64,000 nucleotides of DNA, from positions 119,131,591-119,195,590 of the forward strand of contig NC_089588.1 in assembly GCF_019320115.1 (NCBI RefSeq), given 5' to 3'. A program made the translations under genes and the position numbers. This DNA is from Miscanthus floridulus (lineage: Eukaryota > Streptophyta > Magnoliopsida > Poales > Poaceae). Numbering within the stretch: the first letter of the stretch is position 1; each line of letters starts with the position of its first letter. Below the pieces are notes generated by a model, which saw nothing but the letters and a program-made list of their open reading frames with translations, did no database searches and was not told where the DNA came from. Shown here piece by piece: positions 33,488-44,600 of this stretch.

Positions 33488-35115
33488 ATGACTCTCTCGT
33501 GGGGCTTCATCACAGGGAAGGTCAACTGGTTGACCACAAGCCTAAAAATCCTTAGGAAATTCCTCATACCCGTTGTCATCTGTTACCCATCCGGGATTTT
33601 TATCCAAATAAAGAAAATAAACAAGCTAAGTACATCCCGTACTTAACAAGTTAACATGGGGTTATGAAGCTAAAAAAGATTGACACTGGTTTACTGCAGT
33701 TAGCATTTTTAGTAAGTCAAGCTTTTACTCTCAGGTATTATCAAATTATGCTTAAGCTCCCATTTAATCACATATGAACATATATCAGGGTCAAATGTAT
33801 CATATATCATCATAGAACAACTTAAATGATCATCAACAAGTAACCAGTTATTCTGTGAGTTTTCCAGGCCGCTCGTGACCTTGAGCACGGCTATTATAAC
33901 AGTTTATTACCCTCTACAGAGGTGGTGCACATTCACCGCGAGTCGTGATTCCCATATGCCCGGGTTAATTACTCCCATGTCACTGCCAAGGTGAGTGGGC
34001 AGGGTACACTATGAAGCCATTTCATAGGTTTCTCTAACAAGTTAGGGCCGCTAGGTTTCCTTGGCAGGCATATGTAGGAACCCCCTTTCCTATGGCACAT
34101 ATCCATCGCGCCTATACACATAGGAACAGAGGCAGCCCTATACCCAACGTGGCAAGCCCCTTTTGCGCCATAAAGGTAACCTCTAACTAGCTAGAAAAGG
34201 TCCTATTACTGAGCTAAAGTCAGAGCCATATGACTCTCCCGGTTGCACTGTCAGTCCCAGCTTTTGCCGACAGATAAGTCCTTATGGAGGGCCGGGAGCA
34301 ACATGATCAACAATCATTTGCCCCTTTGCCCTATGGATCAGTTGTTATAAATCATGTTATACTTTTGGTTCCATAGAACCATTCATCATCATGTAGATCA
34401 TGTTCAGATAGAGCACTAGCAATCTACCCATATGCAATTACCCCATAGGAGTCAAGGGAACAAGTCATCAACTGTCTAGAATGTCCTTAGGGTTATCAAA
34501 ATTAGACACATGCACATGAGTAATTGATTAAAGTGAAATAGGACATCAAGGTAGGCCCATGCTATACTTGCCTTGGTTCACAAACTCTTGCTGGTTCTGC
34601 TGGTCGTCGAAGAATTCTTGGTCTCCAACGTTCTCCTCACCGTCTGAACGCGACCAACACGGCAACATACAACATTCCAAAAGCATTCATGCAAAGAAAA
34701 CATTCCTATAATTAGAACAGTACACCAACAGTATAGAAAACAAGATAAAATATTTATGAAAATAATCTACGTCTCGCTACGATCACGTCAACGCGAAGTT
34801 CACAAAAAACGGAGCTAGAATGCGAAAGTTATGATTTAAACGGGATTTCCTATAGCAATATATTTAATTAAATCTAACCATGAAATTTAAAAGTTCCAAA
34901 CTTGACTAACAGTGGTTCTAACATGTAGATTATGAAATTACGAAGCTAACGCGATTTGAACGGATCAATTCGGAGCTAAAACGACGATTTTATAAACAAA
35001 ACAGTTCAAATGGCATTTTTGTAAATACTGAAAACGTACTTTGAACTAAAACAGTTAACTTTACGCTTTCAAAACGAGAAAGCGTACACAGGGAAATATG
35101 CTAAGGACGGCGGGT
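33488..35115 (-). mobile_element. Internal fragment of a gypsy LTR
   Basis: The reverse complement is collinear with about 57,430-59,055 of the solo LTR at 56,253-59,228 (for example the GGTCAACTGGTTGACCACAAG end, and the CGCTTTC and ACTGTTTTG region). It lacks both LTR termini, so it did not arrive by ordinary integration. It lies between the two 244-bp repeats. Confidence 0.85.
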
Positions 35116-35122
35116 TCAAAAC

Positions 35123-35367
35123 AGTTCAACTGTTGTATTTCAATATTTCAAAAGTAGATTGGGTGTTGCATCTCTCCTTGTCACCTTCTGCTGCATCGTC
35201 TCTCTCGGTGCCGACAGGTATCCATACAAAGCTACGGCCGGGCCCTTCCAAATCGGAAGCATCGCGTGCCCTTCCCGTCTTGTTGCTCAGGGTGGCTCAG
35301 GCCCCGCGAGGAGCGCGAAACGGAGGTCCTAAAATGAACGCCAGGTCCTAAAATGTTCTAACGAAAA
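35123..35367 (+). repeat. Right copy of the ~244-bp direct repeat
   Basis: See 33,244-33,487. The two copies differ at sites such as TTCGGTG/TTGGGTG, GCCACC/GTCACC and GCGTCGC/GCATCGC. Confidence 0.9.
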
Positions 35368-35557
35368 TCAAGCCCACGGCCCACCGTTGCCAAAAGCAAC
35401 AACCACGCTAGCTGCTACTTGCCTTGGCGAGTGAGGTATCGTACATTCGTACTGCTATTACATGCTCACGTTTCGGGCTGCTGCTACCCGCGCCTATCCA
35501 GCCCAACAGGCCGAAGCCCAGGTCAGGGTGCAATATTATTACGCGTAGGAAAAAAAA

Positions 35558-36533
35558 TTTCCAATTGGTCAGCTTGAACTATCGCGATCATCCGGTTTTT
35601 CTCCTTGAACTACAAAACCAATTTTTTGACCTCTCTCAACTTTTGAAATCATTTATTTTTGCACCTCCGGTGGTTTTGCTGATGTGATGTGGTGCGAATA
35701 AGTTGAAAGTTCAAAAGGTAAATCAGACTAGAAATATTGGTCTCCTTGAACTATCGCGGTCATCCAGTTTTTCTCCCTGAACTACAAAACCAATTTTTTG
35801 ACCTCTCTCAACTTTTAAAAGCATTTATCTTTGCACCTCCGGTGGTTTTGCTAATGTGATGTGGCGCGAATAAGTTGAAAGTTCAGAAGGTAAATCAGAC
35901 TAGAAATATTTTTTACAAAAATATGCACAAAATCTTAAAAATAAACTTTCAAAATTATCCAAATATTTTACATGGGAAAATAATGAAAATAAAAATCCTA
36001 AAATCTAGTTTAATCTTAGAAAAATCATAGAAAGTTTGCTTTACCTCAAAAAATTATGAAACTAGTTGTAGATTTTTTTTCTCCAAAAATCATGCTCTAT
36101 CCAATTTAATCAAGGCACCATAAGATAGAAAACAAATTTTCTATGGATTTTTTATCAAGAAACTGATATTGTAGTTTTAGAATTTTTTGAGTTAAATCAA
36201 ATTTTCTGTGAATTTTGTAAGATTAAACTAGATTTTAGGATTTATAATTTAATTATTTTTCCATGAGAAAAATATTTAAATAGTTTATGCAATGTATTTA
36301 TGAATTTTAGGATTTTTTTTAAAATAGTGTTGTCCAGTTTACTCCGTAAACTTTCGACTTTGTTTGACTTACCTCGTCTGATGTGGCGCCACATCAAGAA
36401 AACCACCATGAAAACAACCTAAGATGAAAAAAACAAACGGTTTTAAAAGTTGAGGGTGGTCAAAAAACTGGTTTTATAGTTCATGGAGGAAAATCAAATG
36501 ACCGCGATAATAGAGGGAGATAAATTGGACTTT
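35558..36533. mobile_element. Foldback element with ~140-bp inverted arms, left arm duplicated
   Basis: The left arm (from TCCAATTGGTCAGC at 35,560) and the right arm (ending TAAATTGGAC at 36,530) are imperfect inverted repeats sharing ACTATCGCG, GAACTACAAAACC, TTTTTTGACC and CTCAACTTTT. The left arm occurs twice in tandem with a 171-bp period (35,573 and 35,744). The AT-rich middle is itself partly palindromic (AAATCCTAAAATCTAG and its complement). Long arms of this kind suggest a Mutator-like foldback element. No coding sequence, and no certain target duplication. Confidence 0.7.
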
Positions 36534-36651
36534 TTCCCCTTAATTACCATGCAATCTGCATCATGTTCCAATGACGCATGAACATTCAAAGCGCCTAGCT
36601 AGAGTATTTTGTATGTTTGTTTTTCTTTACCGCGTGCATGTTTCCTTTTAT

Positions 36652-36799
36652 TCTCTTCATTTCAAATTATAAGACGTTTTGACTTTTCTAAATATATAGT
36701 TTTTGTTATGTACTTAGATATACTCTACATCTAGATACATAGTAAAAGCAATGTATTAAAAAAGCCAAAACGTCTTAGAATTTGGGATGGAGGGAGTGT
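36652..36799. mobile_element. Stowaway-type MITE
   Basis: AAATTATAAGACGTTTTGAC on the left pairs with AAAACGTCTTAGAATTTGGG and GGAGGGAGTGTA on the right, the well-known head and tail of grass Tc1/mariner Stowaway elements (CTCCCTCC...). About 150 bp with an AT-rich middle. The left border is somewhat decayed. Confidence 0.75.
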
Positions 36800-37394
36800 A
36801 TTCTATATATTCTGTCTTTTTAGTTCTCTACTTTTATTTTTCCACGTATTTCGTGACAACAATAATATCCATGCACCAGGGGCAGAGACAAGCTAGGAAG
36901 CGGACACTAATATCCTAGCATAAATTCTAATGGGTATGGGCAAGTGACACCCATTGGTTACAAACTCATTGCCATCCCTAATTACAAATCAATGAATTAG
37001 ATGGTCATTTCATAACATATAAAGTTCAATGTGCAATCCAAAACGCATGAAACTAGACTTTGAATTTATTTTAACACAACAGTAATTTATTTGCAGTAAT
37101 GATCTATAAAGGTTTCGTTCAAACAACACGCTACAACACATCTGAAACAAAAAAGAGAACAACCATGTGTGGTGAACTACTTCAACTACTACTCCCCATC
37201 TCTCATTTATGCTGAGTCCATGACACATTCAGTTGCGTGTTTGCAGATCCCAAACTACCCAGAACTAGGCTCCGATTACGCTGCAGCCATGATGCATTCA
37301 ATTGCTTGTTTGCAGATTCCAGTCATAGTCGCTTCTGGTCCATACACCTGCGGTGGATTTTTCAAAATACAAACAGCTCAAACACATAAACAGA
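36800..37394. other. Unassigned sequence left of the CACTA insertion
   Basis: No gene recognised. A ~38-bp phrase (CCATGACACATTCAGTTG...) is repeated 69 bp later (37,218 and 37,287), each copy ending in TTTGCAGAT. Confidence 0.4.
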
Positions 37395-37846
37395 CACTAC
37401 CGGAGACCGGCTCTTTGCCGAGTGCCAGGTGGTTTGCCGAGTGTTGTTTTTCGGGCACTCGGCAAAGACGCCTTTGCCGAGTGTTTTTTTTGACACTCGG
37501 CAAAGAGGCTCTTTGCCGAGTGTTTTTTTTTGACACTCGGTAAAGAGCTTCTTTGCCGAGTGTTATTTTTTTGACACTCGGCAAAGAAAATTTCAAAGCA
37601 TATTTTGAAGCAGTAAATTAATTCAAATAAAAAAGTTTTCAACTACAAAGTTTTATAACTCATCAAGATGTACAATGTTTGTTTTGGTCTTTTCTTCATA
37701 CGACAAAGTGAAAATAAATTTGTTCACAAATCTAACATATCTCTCTTGTAGTTTATGAAACTACAAGAGAGATATATAAGATTTATGAACAATGTTAGAA
37801 CGACCATGTCGGATGAGCAGATGACCAAACAACCAAAATAAACTTT

Positions 37847-38490
37847 GTAGATCTCGAAAAGTTATGAAACATTGTAGTTGACAACCTTTTGATTTGAAAA
37901 CATCTTGTCATGCAAAACTGTGTTTGAATTTCAAAATTTTAAAATTCAAATTTTGTAAACGACCTCGGATGGAAAACCTTCCTAAGCTAAAAGTGTAGAT
38001 CTCGAAAAGTTATGAAACTTTGTAGTTTACAACTTTTTGATTTGAAAACATCTTGTCATGCAAAACTGTGTTTGAATTTCAAAATTTGAAAATTCAAATT
38101 TTGTAAACGACCTCGGATGGAAAAACTTCCTAAACTAAAAGTGTAGATCTCGAAAAGTTATGAAACTTTGTAGTATACAACTTTTTGATTTGAAAACATC
38201 TTATCATGCAAAACTATGTTTGAATTTCAAAATTTTAAAATTCAAATTTTGTAAACGACCTCGGATCGAAAAACTTCCTAAACTAAAAGTGTAGATCTCA
38301 AAAAGTTATGAAACTTTGTAGTTTACAACTTTTTGATTTGAAAACATCTTGTCATGCAAAACTGTGTTTGTATTTCAAAATTTTAAAATTCAAATTTTGT
38401 AAACGACCTCGGATGGAAAAACTTCCTAAACTAAAAGTGTAGATCTCGAAAAGTTATAAAACTTTATAGTTTACAACTTTTTTATTTGAA
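37847..38490. repeat. 148-bp tandem array (4 full copies plus part)
   Basis: The phrase GTAGATCTCGAAAAGTTATG recurs at 37,847, 37,995, 38,143, 38,291 and 38,439, exactly 148 bp apart each time. Each unit holds the palindromic TTTTAAAATTCAAATTTTG and ends with CGACCTCGGATGG-A-AACTTCC. Copies differ by a few bases only. Confidence 0.95.
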
Positions 38491-38570
38491 TTCGTTTAGG
38501 GCCTCAAACATGCAATTTACACTCGGTTTAGTATAATATATTGGGAACTAAAACGGAATCCAGACACAAG

Positions 38571-38640
38571 TGAGAGTGTGGTGTAGTGGTAGAGGATGTA
38601 CCCGCACAGCGGGAGGTCTCGAGTTCGAATCGCGTCAGCC
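38571..38640 (+). ncRNA. tRNA-like module inside the CACTA element
   Basis: TGGTGTAGTGG at 38,579-38,589 fits a Pol III A box, and GTTCGAATC at 38,623-38,631 fits the B box perfectly (GWTCRANNC), at tRNA-like spacing. Between them CCCGC and GCGGG can pair where an anticodon stem would be. The acceptor stem does not close, so this is not a functional tRNA. A run of nine T at 38,738 could terminate Pol III. The antisense frame (AIRTRDLPLCG) is only a by-product. Confidence 0.55.
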
Positions 38641-38940
38641 GCGTAGCCATGAAATTCACGCGAAAATTCACGCGAAAATTGTCGTAGATGGGTGGGCGCT
38701 GGCCGGTGGGGGCCTCCATCGATAAAAAAAAATTCCATTTTTTTTTGGTAAAAATTCCCATTTTTTCGGGTTTTTTTCGGTTTCAACTTTGCCGGCAAGG
38801 GCTTTGCCGAGTGCCTGATAAAAGACACTCGGCAAAGTTGGCTTTGCCGTCACTGTTTTTGGCGAGTGCTGTTCGCCGAGTGTTTTATGTCTTTTGCCGA
38901 GTGTTTCGGGCACTCGGCAAACTCAAGGAGTCCGGTAGTG

Positions 38941-40020
38941 AGAGGCGGGTCTTTTAAGGGGTTGCTTTGTTCACGACAGCCACGATCATGTTCAACGTTG
39001 GCCAATGAAGTATCATGAGCGATGTCCTCATCAATATGCATTTCCTTGGAGGTTTTCTACAACCCCCAAAGCAATGATATATTCTTAGCATGTTACAAAC
39101 AAATCATGTTCAATTTTTTTTGCAAAATTAACATGTTAGAAGAAAGACACTTTAGATCCTATCCACATGTCATGTTACATCAAATAGAAAAGCTAGATCA
39201 TCCAATTTTGATTTGGCAAGAGGGAGGCAGTGAATCACCTGGGCTACGAATTTGTTGGTTAGTTGATTCTCGAAATCAGTCATTCGAAAAAATGGTCGCT
39301 TTCCCTTCTGGTCTCTTATGGCTTCAAACAAATGACTAGTCATTAAGAAACCTATGAAATAGAAGTATAGCAACGCTAGCATTTTGGGGCAGAGGCTGCT
39401 CTATTCGCAGCCACCTCTATACAGGCCTCCATTGTCATAAGAGCCGCATCTTCTAATGGTTACAGTATAAGTAGTAGAACATGAATCTATTCGAGGGCCA
39501 TGTGTCAAGTTTTGTGGTCTATTAGTCATACTTTCTCTCCTCATTGGAGTCCTCCAAGGTAGGATGTGGTCACTGAATGCCCTGCCCGGTGGCAGCACGG
39601 GAAGTCATTGGTATCTGCCAAGGTAGAATCACACAACATATCATTGGGATCTACTTACCACCTTCATAGTTGATTGTTTTCACCGTGGCGTGTGTCGTGG
39701 TCATCATCTCCTCGAGTGGTATAGAATGTGGTCCGAGGACAAGGAGCACGAGGGCAGGTGTTGGTGTGGAAACTGGAGAGGGGAGAGGAGGCAGAGGAGA
39801 TTATTTAACCGTTTGTCTTCCTTATGAATTGAATAGCAGCCCAAATGGCACCCTACCTAGCGATAGAATGTCAGGTTGGCCTCTAAATCAGTCACATAGA
39901 ATATTTGCCACCTATAAAAATGGTAAATATTTAAATAGAATATTTTCCACCTGAAAGGATGATAAATAGTTAAATGCCCGAGTCAAAGGTGGTGCCAACA
40001 GTGAGGAGAGGATTGATATT
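38941..40020. other. Unassigned region between CACTA elements
   Basis: No gene is supported. A short CACTA-like phrase (GGCAGAGGCTGCTC, CAGCCACCTCTATACAGGC) lies at 39,388-39,430. The open frames near 39,022-39,382 on both strands show no family motif. Confidence 0.35.
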
Positions 40021-40215
40021 TTTTTTAAGAATTACACAGTACAACGTAGACGCTCACAACACGCACGCACACTCACCTCTATGAATACAAACTCTACCCC
40101 TATGAGCACCTCCGGAGGACTGAGTCAGGCGTCTTGCTGTCGAAGGCGACATCGCCTACCACTGAGGGGCAGGTTCCACCACCCAACCGACTGATCTATG
40201 ATCAGTTCGCGGGTG
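40021..40215 (-). mobile_element. SINE-like short interspersed repeat
   Basis: Contains the phrase seen in a very common grass short repeat: ACACAGTACAACGTAGACGC, CTCACAACACGCACGCACAC, then CCCCTATGAGCACCTCCG and GGACTGAG. A T-run at 40,018-40,026 would be the A-tail of a minus-strand copy. The family name cannot be fixed without a library search. Confidence 0.5.
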
Positions 40216-40434
40216 ATGATTGATATATGTATTCACGGGTTAGTGATCTCCACCATCAATCTGATCGGATAGTTGAGGGCGAGGCAGGTTATGCGGGCTG
40301 TTAATGGGCCGAATTCATTATGAGTGCTGAAATGAACTTTAATACTGGCCTGGTTGCACAACAAACCTGCAGCGGTATTTTCACTTTTTACTATGTATTT
40401 GTTATTGGAACTGGCAGTGCTATACTCTACCACG

Positions 40435-40587
40435 GTTATCAGTAGGTAAAACTAGTAGTGATAGGCATATTTAGTGCTGCTTCAAGAGGTTCCCAATCTA
40501 TATTTGTCTTGGTAGTTCTGGAACCGGCGGTAGACACCTAAAACTATCAATTTCAATTGAAGAGTGATAGCCTATCCTCTAGTAGTG
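40435..40587. mobile_element. CACTA-like right end (TAGTGATAGGC repeats)
   Basis: CTAGTAGTGATAGGC, AAACTATCAATTTC and GAGTGATAGCCTATCC repeat in both orientations and end in CTCTAGTAGTG at 40,587. No left end with CACTACTAGAGG is found, so only part of an element remains. Confidence 0.45.
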
Positions 40588-40627
40588 TATTACCATGCAT
40601 GGCTCGTGTGCTAAACGAGCAAGCTCA

Positions 40628-41428
40628 CACTACTATAGGGGCGGCTTATGAGCGGTTGTAAGAGCAGTTGGGCCACCAGCCGCCCCTACTCAACCAACTC
40701 TACAAATCACTGATTTGTAGGGGTGATTAGCCTCCGCCCCTACAAATCCATTTTTTTTGAAGTCACAAGTTTGGGTTAAAAAATAGCAAAAAAAAATTAA
40801 TCCTCTGCCGGCCAAGTCACAAGTCACGTGATTTTTCACGCGAAAAAACGCGGGCTTCATGGTTGTCGGGGTTCGAACCTGTAACCTCAGCCTTGCGTGT
40901 TCCCTCCTCTGACCCACCACACACTCGCTTGTGTCCATATCAGATATTCCTTCCACTCATAATATGCTCAACCGAATTTAATATGAGCATTTGGGACTCT
41001 AAATGAATTCAAATGGAAAAGTGGTCAACTACAAAGCTGTACAACTGTTTGAGATCTACAACTTTCATTTTTATTGTTTTCCATCCGAGGTCGTTTTATA
41101 ACTTTTCAAGATTTATAACTTTTATTTTAGTAATTTCTCCAAGGTCATTTGAAAAAAAATAAATTTCAGTACTTAATTTTTACTATTCGGCGTCTATTTA
41201 TAGGGGCGGTTCTAGACAAGCCACCCCTACAAGTCTATTTGTAGGGATGGCTGGATATAGGGCCACCCCTACAAATAAGGCTATTTGTAGGGGTGGCTTA
41301 TAACACCAGCAGCCCTTACAAATGGATTTGTAGGGACGGCTCGTTTAGGGAACCATTTGTAGGGGCCTTTTAGATTGAGCTACCCCTTAAAAAAAGAGGC
41401 GTTGGTACATATTCTTTTTGTAGTAGTG
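40628..41428. mobile_element. Non-autonomous CACTA element, GGGGCGGCT family
   Basis: Starts CACTACTATAGGGGCGGC and ends TTTTTGTAGTAGTG (mirrored CACTACTACAAAAA). Subterminal repeats TTTGTAGGGG(C/T)GGCT lie in both orientations at each end (40,680-40,750 and 41,200-41,390). The flanking triplets (TCA left, CGA right) do not match, so either a border has mutated or the ends derive from different events. The 801-bp interior carries a tRNA-like module and sequence related to the interior of the element at 37,395-38,940. Confidence 0.8.
40843..40935 (-). ncRNA. tRNA-like module inside the second CACTA element
   Basis: On the minus strand TGGTGGGTCAGAGG (40,919-40,906) resembles an A box, GGTTCGAACCC (40,879-40,869) is a perfect B box, and six T residues (40,848-40,843) follow about 20 bases later, a well placed Pol III terminator. 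Flanks GACACAAG..GAGTGTG before and CCATGAA..CGCG after are shared with the module at 38,571. Confidence 0.55.
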
Positions 41429-41637
41429 CGAGTGGCCAAACAAGATGAGCTGGCTGATTGTCTAGCCATACAAATTAAATAACACAGAGTACCTTCGGTG
41501 ATATAAGTTGACCTATACGGCGTATTCAGTTTTATTTTAGCAGTAGTCTTCAGTCTACACAGACTGTTCAAAGACGAAATGATTCGTTATTTTGACCACA
41601 ACCGAGGCTCCATTAAACTCTTCGCCAAAGACTCCCA

Positions 41638-44600
41638 TCAAATCTTGGACTCAATAATTCTTCCATGGGAACGTCTGTCGGGTAGGTTCAAATCTTCCCA
41701 CTGTGGATCAACAATTCTTGAGAAATATTCTTCAACTACCTCGTCATGTACTTGCTCCAAACTTGGAGGCATCCACTGCAAGTTCCAAAAAAGAATCACC
41801 ATTATCTAAAGGTTGTATCAGATACAATAAGCTATCAGCAAAAAAAAGATCGATGGAGATGTGCTAAATATGAAATTATCTAAACCATTGGGTTTCGATC
41901 TTTATCTAATAGTATAGCCCTGCATCCCTGCAATGGAAATTGGATGTCAGGTACACAGACATTGCTGTGCAATGGCAATGAAATATATATAACAATGTTG
42001 ATAATGTCCATATTCAATTACCTCAAAGAAGTCTCGGCTGAAGTCACCACGCATGAGATGGCAAATCACCCTATATTCCTGATGCAAGCACTCCTCAACA
42101 GTTTGTGTTCTCCCTTCTCTTATCTGAATTCCAAGGTACAAAACAAATAATGAAACAACTATATTCTGGTGCACACAACTGAGATCATAGACTACTGGTA
42201 CAAATATGGGGTATGGTTTCTAATGGATACCGATCTCAGAGTGATTTTCAGACTAGTAGGAGAAGCCTTTTTTAAATACTGGATTGTCCTAGCAACCCAT
42301 TCATCAGCCGTATGTGAGGCCACTTGTTCCTGACATGATAAATATATATTTAATAATTATTTGTCAGACAGAATCGGTGAACCCATAGAAACCTGCATTT
42401 GCGGTAACAAACTCACTAGAGTGCATATAATTTCTTCAACTGTGCTTTTAGAAAAGCATTTGTTGATTATTTCCAACCTGGGATGCACCAGAGAATGAAA
42501 AATTAGTGACATCATGAATGGGGCATATTTCAGTCATTCAATAAGAAACACCCTTACCTATTCAAGGAACTGTTTTCTTTCAATGATGGCTGTTGAGCAA
42601 ATTGATCGATAGTACTACACACGGCAAAAGTATTGGAGGTGTCCAGATTTTTGAGGGATTCTTCAAGCAATAGTAGTCGCTGGTAAATTAACAAAGAGTA
42701 TTTACTAGGAGTTGTAGACTAATATACCACATACATGACTTCAATGATGCAGGCCAAAAAATTTGAAAGCATTCGGATACTATATGAATAAGGTCAGGAT
42801 TTATGTAGCATGTTCCAAAGAATAATAACCATAAATATAACAGCAAACATCATAGCCGAAAGCAAAAATTGGCAGCTCAGTTAAACTTTAAGATAACCTA
42901 CATTTGACTGGACAAAATGAGTTGCCAGACCACATGCCAGCATTTCAGCACCATCCAATCTGGCACCAGTAAGAGCAACATACTCTCCTGTGAAAATTTA
43001 AGATAACATTTTAGTTAACGACATCTTTCAAGCTACCTTTACCACCAACTAGAAGGGCTGACCTCACTAAGTACAAGTAATTAACACAATATGGAACCAA
43101 AAATCAAATAGAAAACAAGAAACTTGGCCACTCTTTATTTCTTTATATAATTATATCTTCATAATTACTTATATAATTGCTAGATCATTTCCACAGAAAA
43201 GCTAACACTTGCTAAAAATCAATTAAGCACATGGTGATTTGTAAAACTGCAAACTCAAGAACAATCCGAGAATGTATAGTATTCCCGTACTGTCAATAAT
43301 ATATAGAAATATTTAATAAATGGCAATGACATGGCTACATGCACTTTGATTAAATAAACAAGAGAGATATTAGATAACCATAGAACCCCGGAAGCCGAGA
43401 CAGAAAATATGTGCCCCCTACAGCTGGAAGGAGACCCAAAGCTGTTTCTGGCATTGCAAAAACCTGCATGAATATTTGAAATGTAAATGACCCGGCACTT
43501 GAAAATTGTATGATTTTATAATAAAAATAAAGCAAGGTTCTCAATATTCCAAATGAGTAAAAGAACTACTATCACTCATAAAGCTCACAAAAAGGAATGT
43601 ATGCACCATAACTGAAATGTAGTCCAACAAATAGTTAAACATTCAGGCATAATATTCATCAGAAAAAGGTAGTGAAAGGCAGTGATCCTGCGTCTTTTTT
43701 GTGATGAATACTATGCCTGAAACTTTATATTCAGCAGAACCTTAAACAAGCAGATCTCAAGCTGCATCATGACACGCGAACTTTTTGTGCTTCCTAACTA
43801 CTGGTTGTATTGAATAGATAAGTAAAAGTGACAACGTAAGAAAAATGTCACTTGATTTTGTTTTCTAGTATATACCGTGTTATCAGTGGCAACTCGAAAT
43901 CTTCCATGTAAAGAAACACCAGCACCTCCACCCATGACAATTCCACTAAGAAGAGAAACCTATAGTTAAATTGTCTAAGCATTTAGAGGCAACGAACAGA
44001 GAAGTGAATAATTAGAATGAATTAATCTGAAGGGATGCAGCTCACCTGAGGTTTGATATATGTTGCTATTATGTAGTTTAGCAAATATAGATCTCTGAAG
44101 AAATCAGCACCCCATTTCCAGCTTTCTGATTTAAGAATTAAACACACAACACAGTCAACAAAACATGTAGAACAACCTTAGACCATTTGAAACATGTGGG
44201 TGTTGAGTCAACTAACATAAGACGGTGAGAAACATGCAATACTGCAGAGACATTCTAAAGAAGCAGTTACCGTTATGTATAGACCGCACACAATCAGTAA
44301 TATCACCTCCAGCACAAAATGCTCTTCCTTTCCCCTGAAAACAAGTCATGCTTCAGCACAATCACAAACATAGAGATCAACAGACGGTTTCCCAATGGTA
44401 ATAAAATTATAGTTATTATCATATCAATTTAAAATAGCTAATAGAAGGAAATGAGAAACATAGTAAATTGAAGAAAGAAAAGCAAGTTAAAGTAAAATCT
44501 ATAGCGTGTCTGATGATGCTCTAAGGAATGAAGAGTTAGATCAACGGAATACAAGCAGTTAAATTTTCGAATATCGTTCCCTTTATTTTTTACAATACTT

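Larger units (their letters stand above)
37395..38940. mobile_element. Complete non-autonomous CACTA element with AGA target duplication
   Basis: Starts CACTACCGGAG and ends CTCCGGTAGTG in the mirrored sense (GAGTCCGGTAGTG). It is flanked on both sides by AGA (37,392-37,394 and 38,941-38,943), the 3-bp duplication expected of CACTA elements. TTTGCCGAGTG / CACTCGGCAAA repeats line both ends (37,412-37,585 and 38,790-38,922). The 1,546-bp interior has a 148-bp tandem array and a tRNA-like module but no transposase, so mobility would need an autonomous relative. Confidence 0.95.

Noticed and set aside
38571..38640. Functional tRNA gene
   Set aside because: A and B boxes are present but the acceptor stem does not pair and the anticodon loop is not canonical; kept only as a tRNA-like module.
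38517..38828. Protein with the AIRTRDLPLCG stretch
   Set aside because: It is the antisense translation of the tRNA-like module; such peptides are frequent database artefacts.
40628..41428. A perfect 3-bp target duplication for this CACTA element
   Set aside because: The flanking triplets are TCA and CGA; I could not shift the borders to make them agree.
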